Positions 10,870 through 21,705 of a stretch of 64,000 bases of DNA are shown here, one piece after another. The notes below the pieces were generated by a model, which worked only from the letters and a program-made list of their open reading frames with translations, did not search any database and was not told the origin of the DNA. The DNA comes from Closterium sp. Naga37s-1 (Eukaryota; Streptophyta; Zygnematophyceae; Desmidiales; Closteriaceae), in the NCBI GenBank assembly GCA_947471745.1, contig CANJKZ010000952.1:762001-826000 (forward strand), read 5' to 3'. The translations under genes were made by a program, and so were the position numbers. Numbering within the stretch: position 1 is the stretch's first letter; the number at the start of each line of letters is the position of its first letter.

Positions 10870-11213
10870 TACCGTATCACCCCGGATATAAGCGCATATG
10901 CGCTTATAATAAATTCATTTTTTTTAGGGGGGGCGCTTGTAATTGAGTAACGGCCATAAGCGCCGATGCTTATACAATGACAAATACGAAATTATATATT
11001 TAGAGCAACAAATTGTTCATTTTCTTCTTGCCATTTCAACCGAGTCGAAATGTTTTAGCGCCACGAAGCAGAATCTCGCGCAAGCGATATTCTGGGTTCA
11101 TACACAGGCAAAGCCACGTCATGCCAGCACATCCTGACTGGACGCGCAGCCAGTCAGGTCTTCGCGAGTCAAACGAAGCGAAATTGAAATCTGACTCGCT
11201 GCAAAAATGAAAT
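10870..11213 (-). mobile_element. T transposon, right half (TIR CCGTATCACCCCGGATATA)
   Basis: It starts with TA then CCGTATCACCCCGGATATA and a perfect palindrome AAGCGCATATGCGCTT at about 10892. It carries several ATAAGCGC blocks that match, inverted, those at 38903-39032. At 11213 it is cut by an LTR of copia E, with GAAAT at the edge matching ATTTC at 39074-39078. With the other half it makes a non-coding TIR element of about 0.5 kb. Confidence 0.7.
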
Positions 11214-11359
11214 TATCGAGACTACAGAGACTAAGGCAAGGGAGTGAATTGAGACTATCGAGAGTTTGGTACAAACAATATAACCTAAGGGGTTGTACCC
11301 CACAGTGAGTACCCCACTAAAGCCTAACCCAACTACAACATATAACTATATGTTTGACA
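11214..11359 (-). repeat. Copia E 3' LTR (inverted away from its 5' LTR)
   Basis: This 146-bp TGTCAAAC.. repeat matches 39079-39224 in reverse orientation with about 3 differences, all clustered near one end. Its outer flank GAAAT (11209-11213) is the complement of ATTTC before the LTR at 39079, so the two are the LTRs of one element. Confidence 0.88.
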
Positions 11360-11388
11360 CACCCCCATAGGCAAAGTGGGGGAGAACA
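11360..11388 (-). other. Copia E polypurine tract, remnant
   Basis: On the minus strand this reads TGTTC, TCCCCCACTTTGCC, TATGGGGGTG, directly abutting the E 3' LTR. Its first bases TGTTC equal the last bases before the LTR at 45825, which is where E is interrupted. It is all that remains here of the E interior. Confidence 0.85.
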
Positions 11389-11523
11389 TGTTAGAAACTG
11401 AGAGAGAACGAGAATGAATGAACTAGCAGAAAGTTGGGTACAAGTAGGAAACCCTAAGTTTGTTGTACCCCCTATGGCTAAACCCACTATAGCCTACACA
11501 ATACAAACATATAATGTTTGACA
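11389..11523 (-). repeat. A1 3' LTR
   Basis: This TGTCAAAC..TTCTAACA repeat is 135 bp. It pairs best with 45825-45959 and is preceded in element orientation by a TATGGGGGTG polypurine tract (from 11524). Confidence 0.9.
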
Positions 11524-11755
11524 CACCCCCATAGGCTAAGTGGGAGACAACCAGACGGTCACAAGAACAGTCAAGAAAGCAAAGCAAAACAAGCTCAGGG
11601 TGGATCTCAAGGATACCACACAAATTCCGAGCACAAGCAAGTGGTCACAAGACCAGTTCACATGCAGTTTGATAATAGAACAAGAGGTACAGTGATCACA
11701 ACCTAGCAAGTGTAAGCATGCAGGTATATATATAGAGATCACAGTACAAGCAGAG

Positions 11756-14700
11756 TCAAGAAGTGAGCAAGTGAGGGAGAGTAGGCACAAGGCCTAGAAC
11801 AGTACAGAAACGCTGATGATCACAAGGCTGAAGCGCCTTGGTGAACACATCAGCAGTGTTGGCCCGAGTGGCCACGTACGAGAGACGAAGCTGACCACGC
11901 TGCTGCAGCTCTCGAGCAAGGAATTAGCGCAAAGCGATGTGCTTCGTTCTGTGCTCCAGTCTGTGCTCCTGACACAAGGCAATGGCTGCCTTGTTGTCGA
12001 CGTACAGCACTGGAGGAGAACGAGGCCGCTCTCCGAGGTCGGTCAGCAGGTAGGTGAGCCAGCGTAGCTCCTGGGCAGCCATGGATGTGGCGTAGATCTC
12101 AGCCTCACAACTGGAGCTGAGAACAGAGGAAGAGCGTGTAGAACGCCAGGAAACAGAGCCAGAGCCAAGGCTGAAGGTGTAACCCTGAGACGACCGCTGC
12201 GTAGCCTGGTCGTCAGCCCAAGAAGCGTCTGAGTGTCCAGTGAGGACAACGTCGCGCCGTCCTCCAAGCACAAGCCCCATGCCCGACGTACTGCACAAGT
12301 AGCGCAACACCCTCTTAGCGGCATCCATGTGCTCCTTCCGGTGACGGCCAGGAGCGACATAGCGTGCTAGGATGCTAAGAGGGTATGCAAGGTCAGGTCG
12401 AGTGCAGGTCATCAGGTACATGAGGCAGCCCACAAGCTCTGGATACGGGCCACTCGGCTCTACGGACTCATCCGAAGGCAGAGCTGAGAGCGAGTGACCG
12501 GTAGGCAGAGGAGTGGGCTGAGGCGAGGAGTACATGAAGCGGAAGCGCTGAAGGACCTGCTGCACCATGTGTGACTGAGTCAAGGTGATGGTGCGCTGTG
12601 CTCTGTCCCGGGTGATCCGCAAGCCAAGATAGCTTGTCAGCTCACCCAGGTCAGTGCACGTGTGTCTCTTCTGCAGCTCCGACTTCACATGGGCGAATGC
12701 CTCAGTGTCAGCAGTAGCAAAGACCAAGTCGTCGACGTACACGAGAACGTAGAACGGCGGCAGAGTGGTGTCGGTGCGTAGAAACAGCGACGGGTCAGCA
12801 GTAGAAGGAGCAAACCCAAGAGCCGCAAGCGTAGTCCTCAGTGTGTCGTGCCACTCACGGGGTGCCTGGCGGAGACCGTAGACTGGCCGCCGGAGGCTCC
12901 ACTGGGTACCAGGAGGGAACGACCCAGTGAAGCCAGGTGGGCGGCGCAGCCAGATCTCCTCGTGCAGGCTGCCCTGTAGGAACGCAGTGCTGAAGTCTGC
13001 AGAGTGGAGCTCGTAGACACGCTGAGCAGCAACGTGCAGCAGAACCCGAAGAGTGGTCATCTTCGGGGTCGGGGAGAAGGTCTGGAAGAAGTCAACTCCC
13101 TCTCGCTGACTGAAGCCTCGAGCAACGTAACGCGCCTTGAAGACAGGCGGAGAACCCGGCGGCCGCTTCACCCTGAAAATCCACATGCCACTGACGATGT
13201 TCGCCCCAGGTGGGGGAACCTCGTCGACGTAGGTGCCTGTGGACTTCCAGGAAGCCATCTCTGCGTCCATGGCTGTCTGCCACTGAGAGGAGTAGAGACC
13301 CTCCATCGCCTCTGCGTAGGAGCGTGGGGTCGGGATGTCTGGTGCATCCGGGTCTCCCTCAGGGGCAATCAGCATGGACACGAGATGAGGTAAAGCAGCA
13401 GCAAAGCACTCAAACTCCTCCTGTCTGTCCTCAAGGACGTCCGTGCCAAGAGCACACTCACCCCCGACGGACGGAGGACAGACAGACTCAGACTCAGCAA
13501 CAAGGCTAGCGGCGTAGTCTAGACGACAGGCGGCAGCATAGTCGACAAGCTCAGCGACTAGAGCAGACGCAGCAGAGGACTCAAAGGTAGGGTCAGTGAC
13601 AACAGTAGCGAGGAAACGTGTGACAGTAGGACTGGCAGCAGGAGCAAGGTTTGACGGCGGGTCATCAACGTCAGGAAGAGAGGACGCAGGAGGAGACGGC
13701 AGAGGGACACGCTGTGGAGCAGTGGAAGGACGCAGGGTCATATAGTGAGTGCCAAGGACAGGAGGAGGACGCTGACGCGGAGCACGACGACCAGCGCGGA
13801 CAGCGCGGACAGGCGACTCTGGACGCGACTCAGGCGACACTGGACGAGACTCAGGCGACGGAGGACGAGACTCAGGCTCACGACGCTCCGTAAGACTACC
13901 CGTCGGCGCAGTGTAAGGAGACGGACCAGGCAGCGGAGAGGCAGGCTGTAACTGTGACTGCGACTGGACAGGCAGTGGACTCAGTAGGGGAGGAGTAGGA
14001 CCAGTAGAGGGCGGGAGACCAAGAACCTGCTGAAGGAGCGGAACGTAGTACGGCCGCGGCCGCTCAGCAACTCCAGCTCCAACCCCCTCAGCAGCTCCAG
14101 CACCAGCAGCACCACCAGCAGCACCAGCACCTCCAGCAGCTCCAGTAGTACCAGCACCAGCAGCACCAGCAGCACCACCAGCAGCACCAGCACCTCCAGC
14201 AGCTCCAGCAGCACCACCACCAGCAGCACCAGCAGCACCGCCAGCAGCAGCAGCAGCACCAGCACCAGCAGCACCTCCAGCAGCGCCAGCAGCACCGCCA
14301 GCAGCACCAGTACCTCCAGCAGCTCCAGCAGCACCAGCACCAGCAGCACCTCCAGCAGCTCCAGCAGTACCAGCACCAGCAGCACCAGTACCAGCAGCAC
14401 CTCCAGCAGCTCCAGCAGCACCTCCAGCAGCTCCAGCAGCACCAGCACCCGTAGCGCCTCCAGTAGCGCCAGTAGCACCAGCACCAGCAGCACCTCCAGT
14501 AGCAGCAGCACCTCCAGCAGCTCTAGCACCAGCAGCACCTCCAGCTCCAGGGTCCGCGACACTAGGAGCGCCACTCCGGAGACTGCAGCGACGAGCGTAC
14601 CACTCTCGGAGCCGCTGGGGAGAGGGCAGCTCCCGCCTAGGAGGGGAAGCACGAGCACGAGCTCCAGCAGCAGCACTCCTGAGGCTGCAGTACTGTAAGT

Positions 14701-17072
14701 ACCACTCACGCAGCTGCTGTGAGGAAAGAGCGCCTCCAGGTGTAGTACTCTCAGTCGCAGCACCCTCTGGCTCAGCACCCCCAGACTCAGCACCCCAAGA
14801 CTCAGCACCAGCAGGCTCCGCACCCCCAGACTCCGCAACCCCAGGCTCCACACCCCCAGGCTCCGCACGTTCAGTCTCAGCACCCCTAGCAGGACGAGAG
14901 TCGACAGCTACCTCGACAGGCTCAACCGGGTCTACCTGGGACACACCTGAGGGAGCGGCACCCTGAGGGGGGAGGGGGTCTACCACAGCAGCACCTGGCG
15001 TGAGGAAGAGAGGCGGGGGGGGGGAGCGGGGCAGTGCGGTAGGGGAAGAGGCGGTAGTAGGGCACCGACTCGTCAAAAGTGACGTCCTGAGAGGGCAGGA
15101 CACGGCGTGAGGTGGCGTGGTGAAACTGCCAACCAGACGCGTCCGGGACAAAGCCAAGGAAGACACAAGGAACAGCGCGGGAGGAGAGCTTGTCCGCGGA
15201 CGTATCGCGGACAAAAGCTCGAGATCCCCAGACCCGGAAACGTGACGCATCGCCAACCTCCCCCGTCCACAGCAGTGTGGGCGAGGTCTCCGGCAAGGAG
15301 ACACGGGGCCAGAGGTTGAGCTGATGCGCAGCGTACCGGACCGCAAACGGCCACAGAAAGTGGGGGGCAGCCGCATGGATCAAGGAGGTACGAGCGACCT
15401 CCATGACCAAGCCAATGCGGCGCTCAGCAACCCCATTCTGCTGTGGAGAGGCCGGAAGCGTGAACGACTGGCGGATGCCGTGCTCCGCACAGTAGGCTGC
15501 CAAGAGGTCGGAGGAGAACTCACCACCTCTGTCAGAGTGCAGACGCAGGACAGGAAAGTCCGAGTGGAACCGCTCGCTGAGCTGGAGACGAGAAGCGCGG
15601 ATCCAAGGGATCAAAACATCAGGGACCTCACCCTTGGTGCGCAAGGGGAAGACCGTGGTGTAGCGCGAGTAGTCGTCAACAACGATCAGGAAGTACCTCT
15701 CCTGACCCTGTCCACGGACGCGGGCTGGGCCCCACACGGCCATGTGGAGCGTCTGCAAGGGAGCAGTCGTCGGGGGAAACGAGGAGGAGTGAGGAGCGGC
15801 GCGCTGCCGCCCCTCGACACAAGGAAGACAGGGAGGAGCAGGCGAGGGTGGGAGAGGAGGGAGTACCCGGGGAAGACCAGAGACAAGGTACCGTTTGTGC
15901 ATGGCACGAAGGCGCTGCACTGACGGGTGACCAAGGCGGTGGTGCCAGAGGACGGTCTCGTGTGCTAGAGAGCGACACGAGCAGGGGGCAGACAGCTGAC
16001 CTGAAGCAGACGCAGACGCAGCTACCTGAGGGGACTCAGTGGTCAGTGTGTACAGGTCCGACCCCGGCTGCCGAGTGAAGGTAGCCAGGTGACGGCCCGT
16101 CCGAGCACACGTGCAGTGTGTCACGCGCTCGTAGGCAGGGGTGAACTGGTGGACACCCCCGTCCTGGAGCGCACAGCCCGCCACCAAGTTCGTAGAGAAC
16201 GAGGGGAGGTGGAGACCTGACAGTGTGCCCGACGGAACCGCAGGACAAGGAAGAACAGTGGAGGAGGTCGCAATGACCGGACCCCCAGAGGGGTCAGCAA
16301 GGGAGACAGCAACTGGCCGAGCAAGCTGCTCAAGGGCACTGCGGTCACGAAAGAAACAGCGAGAAGCACCTGAGTCCAGTATGAAGGTGTGCAGTGCCTC
16401 AGTAGTCTCAGTACCAGGGGGCGCAGACTCACGAGCACCTAGAGCAGCAGCCTCACCAGCACCTGGGGCAACAGACACACTAGCACCTAGAGCGGCAGCC
16501 TCACCAGCACCTGAGGCAACCGACACACGAGCACCTAGTGCGGCAGCCTCACCAGTACCTAGAGCAGCAGACTGGATACCGGGGTCAGGCGGCACACACA
16601 GGTGACAGGCTCCCTCGGTACTAGTAGACAATGCATACATGGCAGTGAGAATAGCATCATAGGGAAGAGCAAAGATATCTACCCTCTGTCCAAGCAGCTC
16701 CACCCAGTCGGGGAGCTCAGCGTCGTCGCCAAACTCTGTACGCCAAGCGTCAGTCAGACGGGCGAAGCAGTGGGACTCTGTGTGACCACGCGTCCCGCAA
16801 GGCTGACCAGTCCTGGCACCCGTGCTAATAACGTACGGGCAGCGCGCAGTACTCAGCGACCCTCTACTCTGAGCGTACCACTCACGAAACTGCTGGGGCG
16901 AAAGAGGGTCGCGCGGACGACGCTGCTGCTGCACCGGGCCACTACAAGAAGTTCCCAAACTACCCACTCCAGGACGACTCCCACTACGGCCACCCCGACA
17001 ACCCCAACTGGCGTACCACTCACGAAGCTGCTGGGGCGTAAGGGACACACGCGGATGGCCGTGGAGCTGCAT
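11756..17072 (-). pseudogene. Copia A hybrid 1 polyprotein, Gag-truncated and broken
   Basis: From 17072 the frame begins in the region that normally follows the Gag core: two QLREWY-type motifs, the knuckle CPYVISTG..C....H....C, protease LDSGAS, GAG-pre-integrase HHRLGHPS, and integrase. The first integrase aspartate is replaced (HMAVWGP for HMDVWGP); HSDRGGEF is kept. A run of 10 G (about 15015-15024; 9 in C1) shifts the frame just after integrase. The second frame carries the Ala/Gly linker, RT with YVDD, and RNase H, with a stop at 11924 (TAA for Tyr) before the last 55 codons. The usual N-terminal Gag helical domain is absent, the leader joining directly to the knuckle region. It cannot act alone. 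Confidence 0.9.
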
Positions 17073-18216
17073 CTGGCCACGCCAGGAGCAGCAGTAGCAG
17101 CAGTAGCGGCAGTAACAGCAGTAGCAGCAGGAGCAGTAAAAACAGTAGCAGTGGCAGTGCGGGCAGGGCAGTGCTCACCAGTGGTAGGAAGGGCAGGCGC
17201 AAGACGGCACCGACAGCAGGGCCGCTACAGCTGTAGGGCGGGGCCGGGCCGCGGCAGGGAGCTCCGCGGCAGCTGCTGCAGGGCGGGGCTGGACCGCGAC
17301 GGCAGCTGCTCCAGGGGCCAGGGGCGACTGTAGGTGCGGCTGCTCCAGGGGCCGGGGGCGGCTGCTCCAGGGGGTGACTCCTGCAGTGGCGGCTGTTCCA
17401 GGTGGCCAGGGGCGGCCGCTGCAGGGGCGGCTCCTCCAGGGTCCAGGGGCGGCTGTAGGTGCGGCTGCTCAAGGGGCCGGGGGCGGCTGCTGCAGTGTCG
17501 GCTGGTCCAGGGGCCAGGGGCGGCCGTCCCAAGGGCGGGCGCGGGGTAGGGCAGGGCGCCGCGGCGAGCAGAGGCGACCCCTCGCGGGTCCCAGTGGCGA
17601 TGCGCGGGTCGCGTGGGTGCGTCGCGACGAGGCAGGGGCGACGCGCGCGAGCCCCGGTGGCGACGCGCAGGTCGCTAGGGGGCGTCGCGCCGAGGCAGGG
17701 GCGACGCGCGTGGGTCCCAGTGGCGACGCGCGGGCCGCGCGGGGGCGTCGCGTCGAGGCAGGGGCGACGCCCGCGGGTCGCGATGGGGCGTCGCGTCAAG
17801 GCAGGGGCGACGCGTGCGGGTCCCAGTGGCAACGCGCGGGGCGCGCGGGGGGCGTCGCGTCGAGGCTAGGGGCCGCGCCTCGGGGTCCAGGGGCGGTTGC
17901 GCGGGTGCAGAGGAGGCCCGCGCGCTGCCTGTAGGGGAGGGCGGCAGGGTGGCGCTCGAGAGCGCTAGGAGGTAGGCGCTCGAGGGCGCGGGTAGGGGCG
18001 CACTACGGCGCTAGGAAGAGGCGCACGACGGCGCTAGGAAGGGCGCTCGACGGCGCTAGGAAGGGCGCTCGACGGCGCTAGGAAGGGCGCACGGCGGCGC
18101 TAGGAAGGGCGCTCGACGGCGCGAGGTACTATCAGACACAGTCGCGCAAGGGCGCGGCGGAACGGTGGGCCCTAACCAACGTCGGTCCTAGGTCGTGACC
18201 TAGGCGTCGGATACCA
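17073..18216 (-). repeat. A2 leader with GC minisatellites and primer-binding site
   Basis: Next to the LTR the minus strand reads TGGTATCCGACGCC, then CCTAGG palindromes and GGGCCCACC (about 18165-18173). Further in are short GCGCTCGACGGCGCTAGGAAG repeats (about 17960-18120) and roughly 60-bp repeats built from GGCGACGCGCGGG and GAGGCAGGGGCGACG (about 17570-17850). Upstream of the frame is a (CTGCTACTG)n tract. No gene is seen. Confidence 0.7.
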
Positions 18217-18351
18217 TGTTAGAATGTTGAACTGAAGGAGAATGATGAAACTAGCAGAAAGGTGGGTACAAGTAGGAAAACCTAAGTTTGTTGTACCCCC
18301 TAAGGCTAAACCCACTATAGCCTACACAAAGTAAACATACAATGTTTGACA
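18217..18351 (-). repeat. A2 5' LTR
   Basis: This 135-bp TG..CA repeat is about 13% different from the LTR at the other end of the apparent element. The flank AACAG (18352-18356) is the complement of CTGTT at 51945-51949. Confidence 0.88.
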
Positions 18352-19328
18352 AACAGGTACTAGGGTAGGGCGAGGCGGCGCACCGTCAGTGAAGGGCAGC
18401 GCGCGGCCAGAGTAGGGCGGCGTGCTGCAAGTAGGGCGGCGCGCGGGCAAAGGAGGGCGCGCGGGCAGGCAAGGGCAGCGTGCGGGCTCTAGGGCGACGC
18501 GACGGGCAGGGCAGTGGCGGCGCGCGGGCCCTAGGGCGACGCGACGAGCAGGGCAGGGGCGGCGCGCGGGCCCTAGGGCGACGCGACGGGTAGGGCAGGG
18601 GCGGCGCGCGTGCCCTAGGGCAACGCGACGGGCAGGGCAGGGCGGCGCGGTGGCCCTAGGGTGACGCGACGGGCAGGGCAGGGGCGGCGCGCGGGCCCTA
18701 GGGCGACGCGACGGGCAGGGCAGTGGCGGCGCGCGGGCCCTAGGGCGACGCGAGGGGCAGGGCAGGGGCGGCGCGCGGGCCCTAGGGCGACGCGACGGGC
18801 AGGGCAGGGGCGGCGCGCGTGCCCTAGGGCGACGCGATGGGCAGGGCAGGGCGACGCGGTGGCCCTAGGGTGACGCGACGGGCAGGGCAGGGGCGGCGCG
18901 CTTACCAGGAGCGAGCGCAGGGCAGGGCCGCGACGGGCGGTTAGGTCAGGGCCGCAACGGGGCGGCTGTAGGGCAGGGCCGCGACGAGGCGGCGGCAGAG
19001 CAGGGCCGCGACAGGGCGGCAGCAGGGCAGGGCCGCGACAAGGCAGCTGCAGTGCAGGGCCGCGACGGGCGGCGAGGCCAGGGCCGCAACGGGGGGCGGC
19101 AGGGCAGGGCCGCGACGGGCGGCTAGGTCAGGGCCGCGACGGGCCGTTAGGGCAGGGCCGCGACGGGCCGGGAGGGCAGGGCCGCTACGGGCGGCAGTAG
19201 GGCAGGGCGCGTGACGGCGCAGGTGAGGCAGGCGCGAGGCGCGCTTCGGGCAGGGCAGGAAGAAATTATCGTGGTGGGCCCTAAAAAAAAAAAAAAACGT
19301 TCCCACTAGGGAACCTGCTCTGAAACCA
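18352..19328 (-). repeat. Copia B leader with 42-bp GC minisatellite
   Basis: In element orientation the B leader starts with TGGTTTCAGAGC (a close match to the iMet primer site) next to the LTR, then an inverted repeat, an A/T homopolymer (about 19283-19297) and a GGGCCCACC box. It continues as repeats of CAGGGCCGCGACGGGCGGC (about 18930-19200). Then comes an array of about ten 42-bp units (about 18480-18910) containing GGGCCCTAGGGCGACGCGAC. It is cut at 18352 by A2. The leader resumes at 51945. Confidence 0.8.
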
Positions 19329-19459
19329 TGTGAAAGATAGAAAACGAGAATGAATGCACTAGCAGGAATGTGGGTACAAGTAGGAAACCCTAATTGGGTT
19401 GTACCCCATATGGGCTACCTCACTACAGCCTAGATAACAAGCAGCATATAAGTTTGACA
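19329..19459 (-). repeat. Copia B 5' LTR
   Basis: This 131-bp repeat differs from 56912-57042 (opposite strand) at about 2 positions. Flank AATTA (19460-19464) complements TAATT at 57043-57047, so the two LTRs bracket one insertion into the H LTR. Confidence 0.9.
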
Positions 19460-19916
19460 AATTACACTTAGCATTCCCGTAGGTGCAGCAGTATCGCACC
19501 AGTCCCTATCGAAGCAGCAACAACAGCAGTATCGAATCAGCCCGCAACAAGGGCAGGAAGGTCAACAGTCGCAAGAGTCAACTATGGCGACTGTTGACCA
19601 TCTGGACCGACGATTGACCTACCATCGAGGAATGGCAACAGGCGTAACCGTACGTACAGGTTACATGCAGCGACTCGGTAACAAGAAAGTAGTGGAACAG
19701 TTAGAATCACTGTAGAAATGCCTGTAAAGCAGTTAGAATAAGGGAATGTACCCCTCAGAGTACATAGCTAACTAGAACTATTTATTATGTGTGTAATATT
19801 TGTTTTAATCAACTTTGTCATCTACATTTACTAAGATCAGAGTTCCTACAACTAAGACTTCCGCTACCAAACTCTTCTAAGGCATTCCTATCCTATCCAA
19901 GGTCCTCACTCTAACA
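19460..19916 (+). repeat. Remainder of the H 3' LTR
   Basis: Reading on from AATTA, this segment ends CTCACTCTAACA, the expected partner of the TGTTGGAG start found at 57064 (minus). Joined across B it makes an LTR of about 475 bp. It has A/T-rich promoter-like sequence (about 19785-19815) and no coding frame. The assignment rests on the B target duplication and the TG..CA ends; no second copy of this LTR is in the window. Confidence 0.6.
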
Positions 19917-20941
19917 ATATATATAAACAGTTGCGTAAATCATGTCCAAGGATGCGAGGGGTAGGGGGGAAACTGAACTTGAAAGTTCAAAAATGAAAAC
20001 GTGGGTGAGGCCAAATGGCCGAAACCCCTTCTTTTGGAGTCGGAGAAGGGCGAATAGCGCTTCAACGATGCCTTTTAGTGCTGCGTACAAGCTGCTGCGC
20101 TTTCACAACAAGTCATTTTAGAAAGTGTAACAATTTCAAAATTATACATGTTTTAATAGGGTCTGGAAAGTTTTGAATAATGATAGACGTTTTTTAGTGC
20201 GGTTGACGATCGATTTTGCACGTTCTCGACGAGATTAGGGGGAGTTGAGGTTGCGTTCGGGAAGCGCCGACGCGCGATGGACAAATCGTTTCGAGAATGG
20301 TAACCATGTGCACCATATATGGCACATGTTACCACTATGGACGATTATGTGGTCCCTTTCTGCAGGTGGCGAAGCTCGACGAGCAAGAGGTAGATGTTTC
20401 GTTCAGTAGCTCCCAACCTGGAATTTGACTGAACCAGGCAACACCTGTACCTGGCAACCGTACCTCAGGCACGCACACGAAGTATCAAGCCTGGGCCAAC
20501 TACCAATGCTACGGGCAGATGCCCAAAGCGTGAATGAAGTAGGAGTAGTGCTCTCTATAAACCTCCTACTAGAACATATAGATTAGTTTTACTGATTAGA
20601 TAGAGAACATTGAATACACCTTCGGGCACATATACGTAAAGTGACTACTACTATGCGACCTAGCAGATCTAGAGTCGAGTGGGGAAGAGGCATCAACTGT
20701 ACCAGTGTCTGTTGGCAGCACCACTGATGGAGCTTGCGCCAGGTGCGTCGAGTTTCGCCTCTCCCAGCTTTCCGCCAGGTGCGTCGAGTTTCGCCTCTCC
20801 CTCGCTCCTTGCACAATCCCTCCCACCCATTCAAGAGTGTCGGTGGGACCTGAGAGTCACTCACAAGCAACGAGCAACGGGGATATCTATTTTCCAGCAG
20901 ACGACACATTTCAGTTTCTTCACCCCAGATTCATTAGCACC
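19917..20941. other. Spacer upstream of the fasciclin-like gene
   Basis: No gene is supported. It contains a 36-bp tandem duplication at about 20738-20805 (unit with CCAGGTGCGTCGAGTTTCGC) shortly upstream of the start codon, which may be 5' UTR or promoter. Confidence 0.5.
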
Positions 20942-21705
20942 ATGGTTTTGTCATGGCAGCTTCCTTTTTTTGCCATTACGCTCGCATTGCTGCTGGCGCC
21001 TGCTGCGGCGGGGCGGCCCAGCAAGGAGGAGCTGATCGCGGAGGTGAAGAGCGTTCGGACCTCGCTTGACGACCCCGAAATCAGTAGCCAATATCGGGCC
21101 AGCGCCATGTTTCTTGACACTCTCATCCCTCAACTGGGTACGAAGATGCACTAATCTAGCGAAGATATTGCGTATATATTCAGCGGAGTTCTCCCTAGGA
21201 TGTTCTTCGTCTCTTGCCTTTGCTGCGGCCTAGTTATATTCTCACGTTTTTTTCTTTCTTTCTCTTGTTTTTTTTGTTTTTGTTTTTTTGTTTTTTGTTT
21301 TTTTCGTGTGATTCAGAGACGAATTGGAACCCAACGGACGACTTCCTCGCCTCAGCGAACGGCAAAACCGTTCTGCTGCCTGACGACAACGCAATCGCGT
21401 CCGCGGCCCCTGATGCCCTCGCCGACTTGATGAATCCGAGTCTGAAGCGCCAGGAGGTTCGCCACTATGCTTCGATGATTCGGGCTAATCTGCTTGACGG
21501 GGTCTACGACGAGGATGCCATCAATAAGGCCAAGGTGTTGAAGGACGGGAACGGTCGCAAGGTGTTTAAGGCACTGGGGTTGGACCGCATTACCAAGAAG
21601 TGGAAGCCCTTTATTGGAAAGAAGAAGGCAAAAATTAAGCGTTCCAAGCTGTTTAAGGGGAAACTTTTCATTATCCATGGTGTGGATAAACTCCAGAAGC
21701 CGTAG
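20942..21705 (+). CDS. Secreted single-domain fasciclin-like (FAS1) protein, two exons
   Basis: Exon 1 (20942-21137) encodes an N-terminal signal peptide (MVLSWQLPFF.. LALLLAPAAA) followed by GRPSKEEL. A GTACGA donor at 21138 and a T-rich tract ending ATTCAG at 21316 bound a 179-bp intron. Exon 2 (21317-21705) keeps frame and ends CCGTAG, giving 194 residues. After the signal peptide come FLDTLIPQL, KTVLLPDDNAI (resembling the H1 box TVFAPTDxAF of FAS1 domains), LKRQEVRHYASMI (resembling the YH region) and KLFIIHGVDKLQKP (resembling the C-terminal ihvIDkVLlP). FAS1 proteins are extracellular adhesion or matrix proteins. One compact domain and no visible GPI tail make this a minimal member. 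The start was chosen because it opens the signal peptide. AATAAA lies at 21748. The FAS1 call comes from motif shape and is moderate. Confidence 0.68.
21138..21316 (+). other. Intron of the FAS1-like gene
   Basis: It starts GTACGA and ends GATTCAG after an almost pure T tract (about 21240-21305). Removing it restores one frame linking the signal-peptide exon to the FAS1 body. Confidence 0.75.

Larger units (their letters stand above)
11389..18351 (-). mobile_element. Copia A, hybrid 1 (5' half of A2, 3' half of A1)
   Basis: It looks like a full element with 135-bp LTRs at 11389-11523 and 18217-18351, but these differ at about 18 positions, whereas 11389-11523 differs from the LTR at 45825-45959 at about 3. 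The flanks also disagree: GAACA on the left pairs with TGTTC before 45825, and AACAG on the right pairs with CTGTT at 51945-51949. The element is therefore a recombinant of two insertions. It lacks the N-terminal Gag domain found in C1, E and the copy at 45825. Confidence 0.88.

Noticed and set aside
11389..18351. Reading this as a simple complete element
   Set aside because: Its LTRs are discordant and its flanks do not form a proper 5-bp duplication (only AACA is shared); both pair better elsewhere.
18480..18910. Regular repeats resembling a CRISPR array
   Set aside because: Units are contiguous 42-bp tandem repeats without unique spacers, in a retrotransposon leader.
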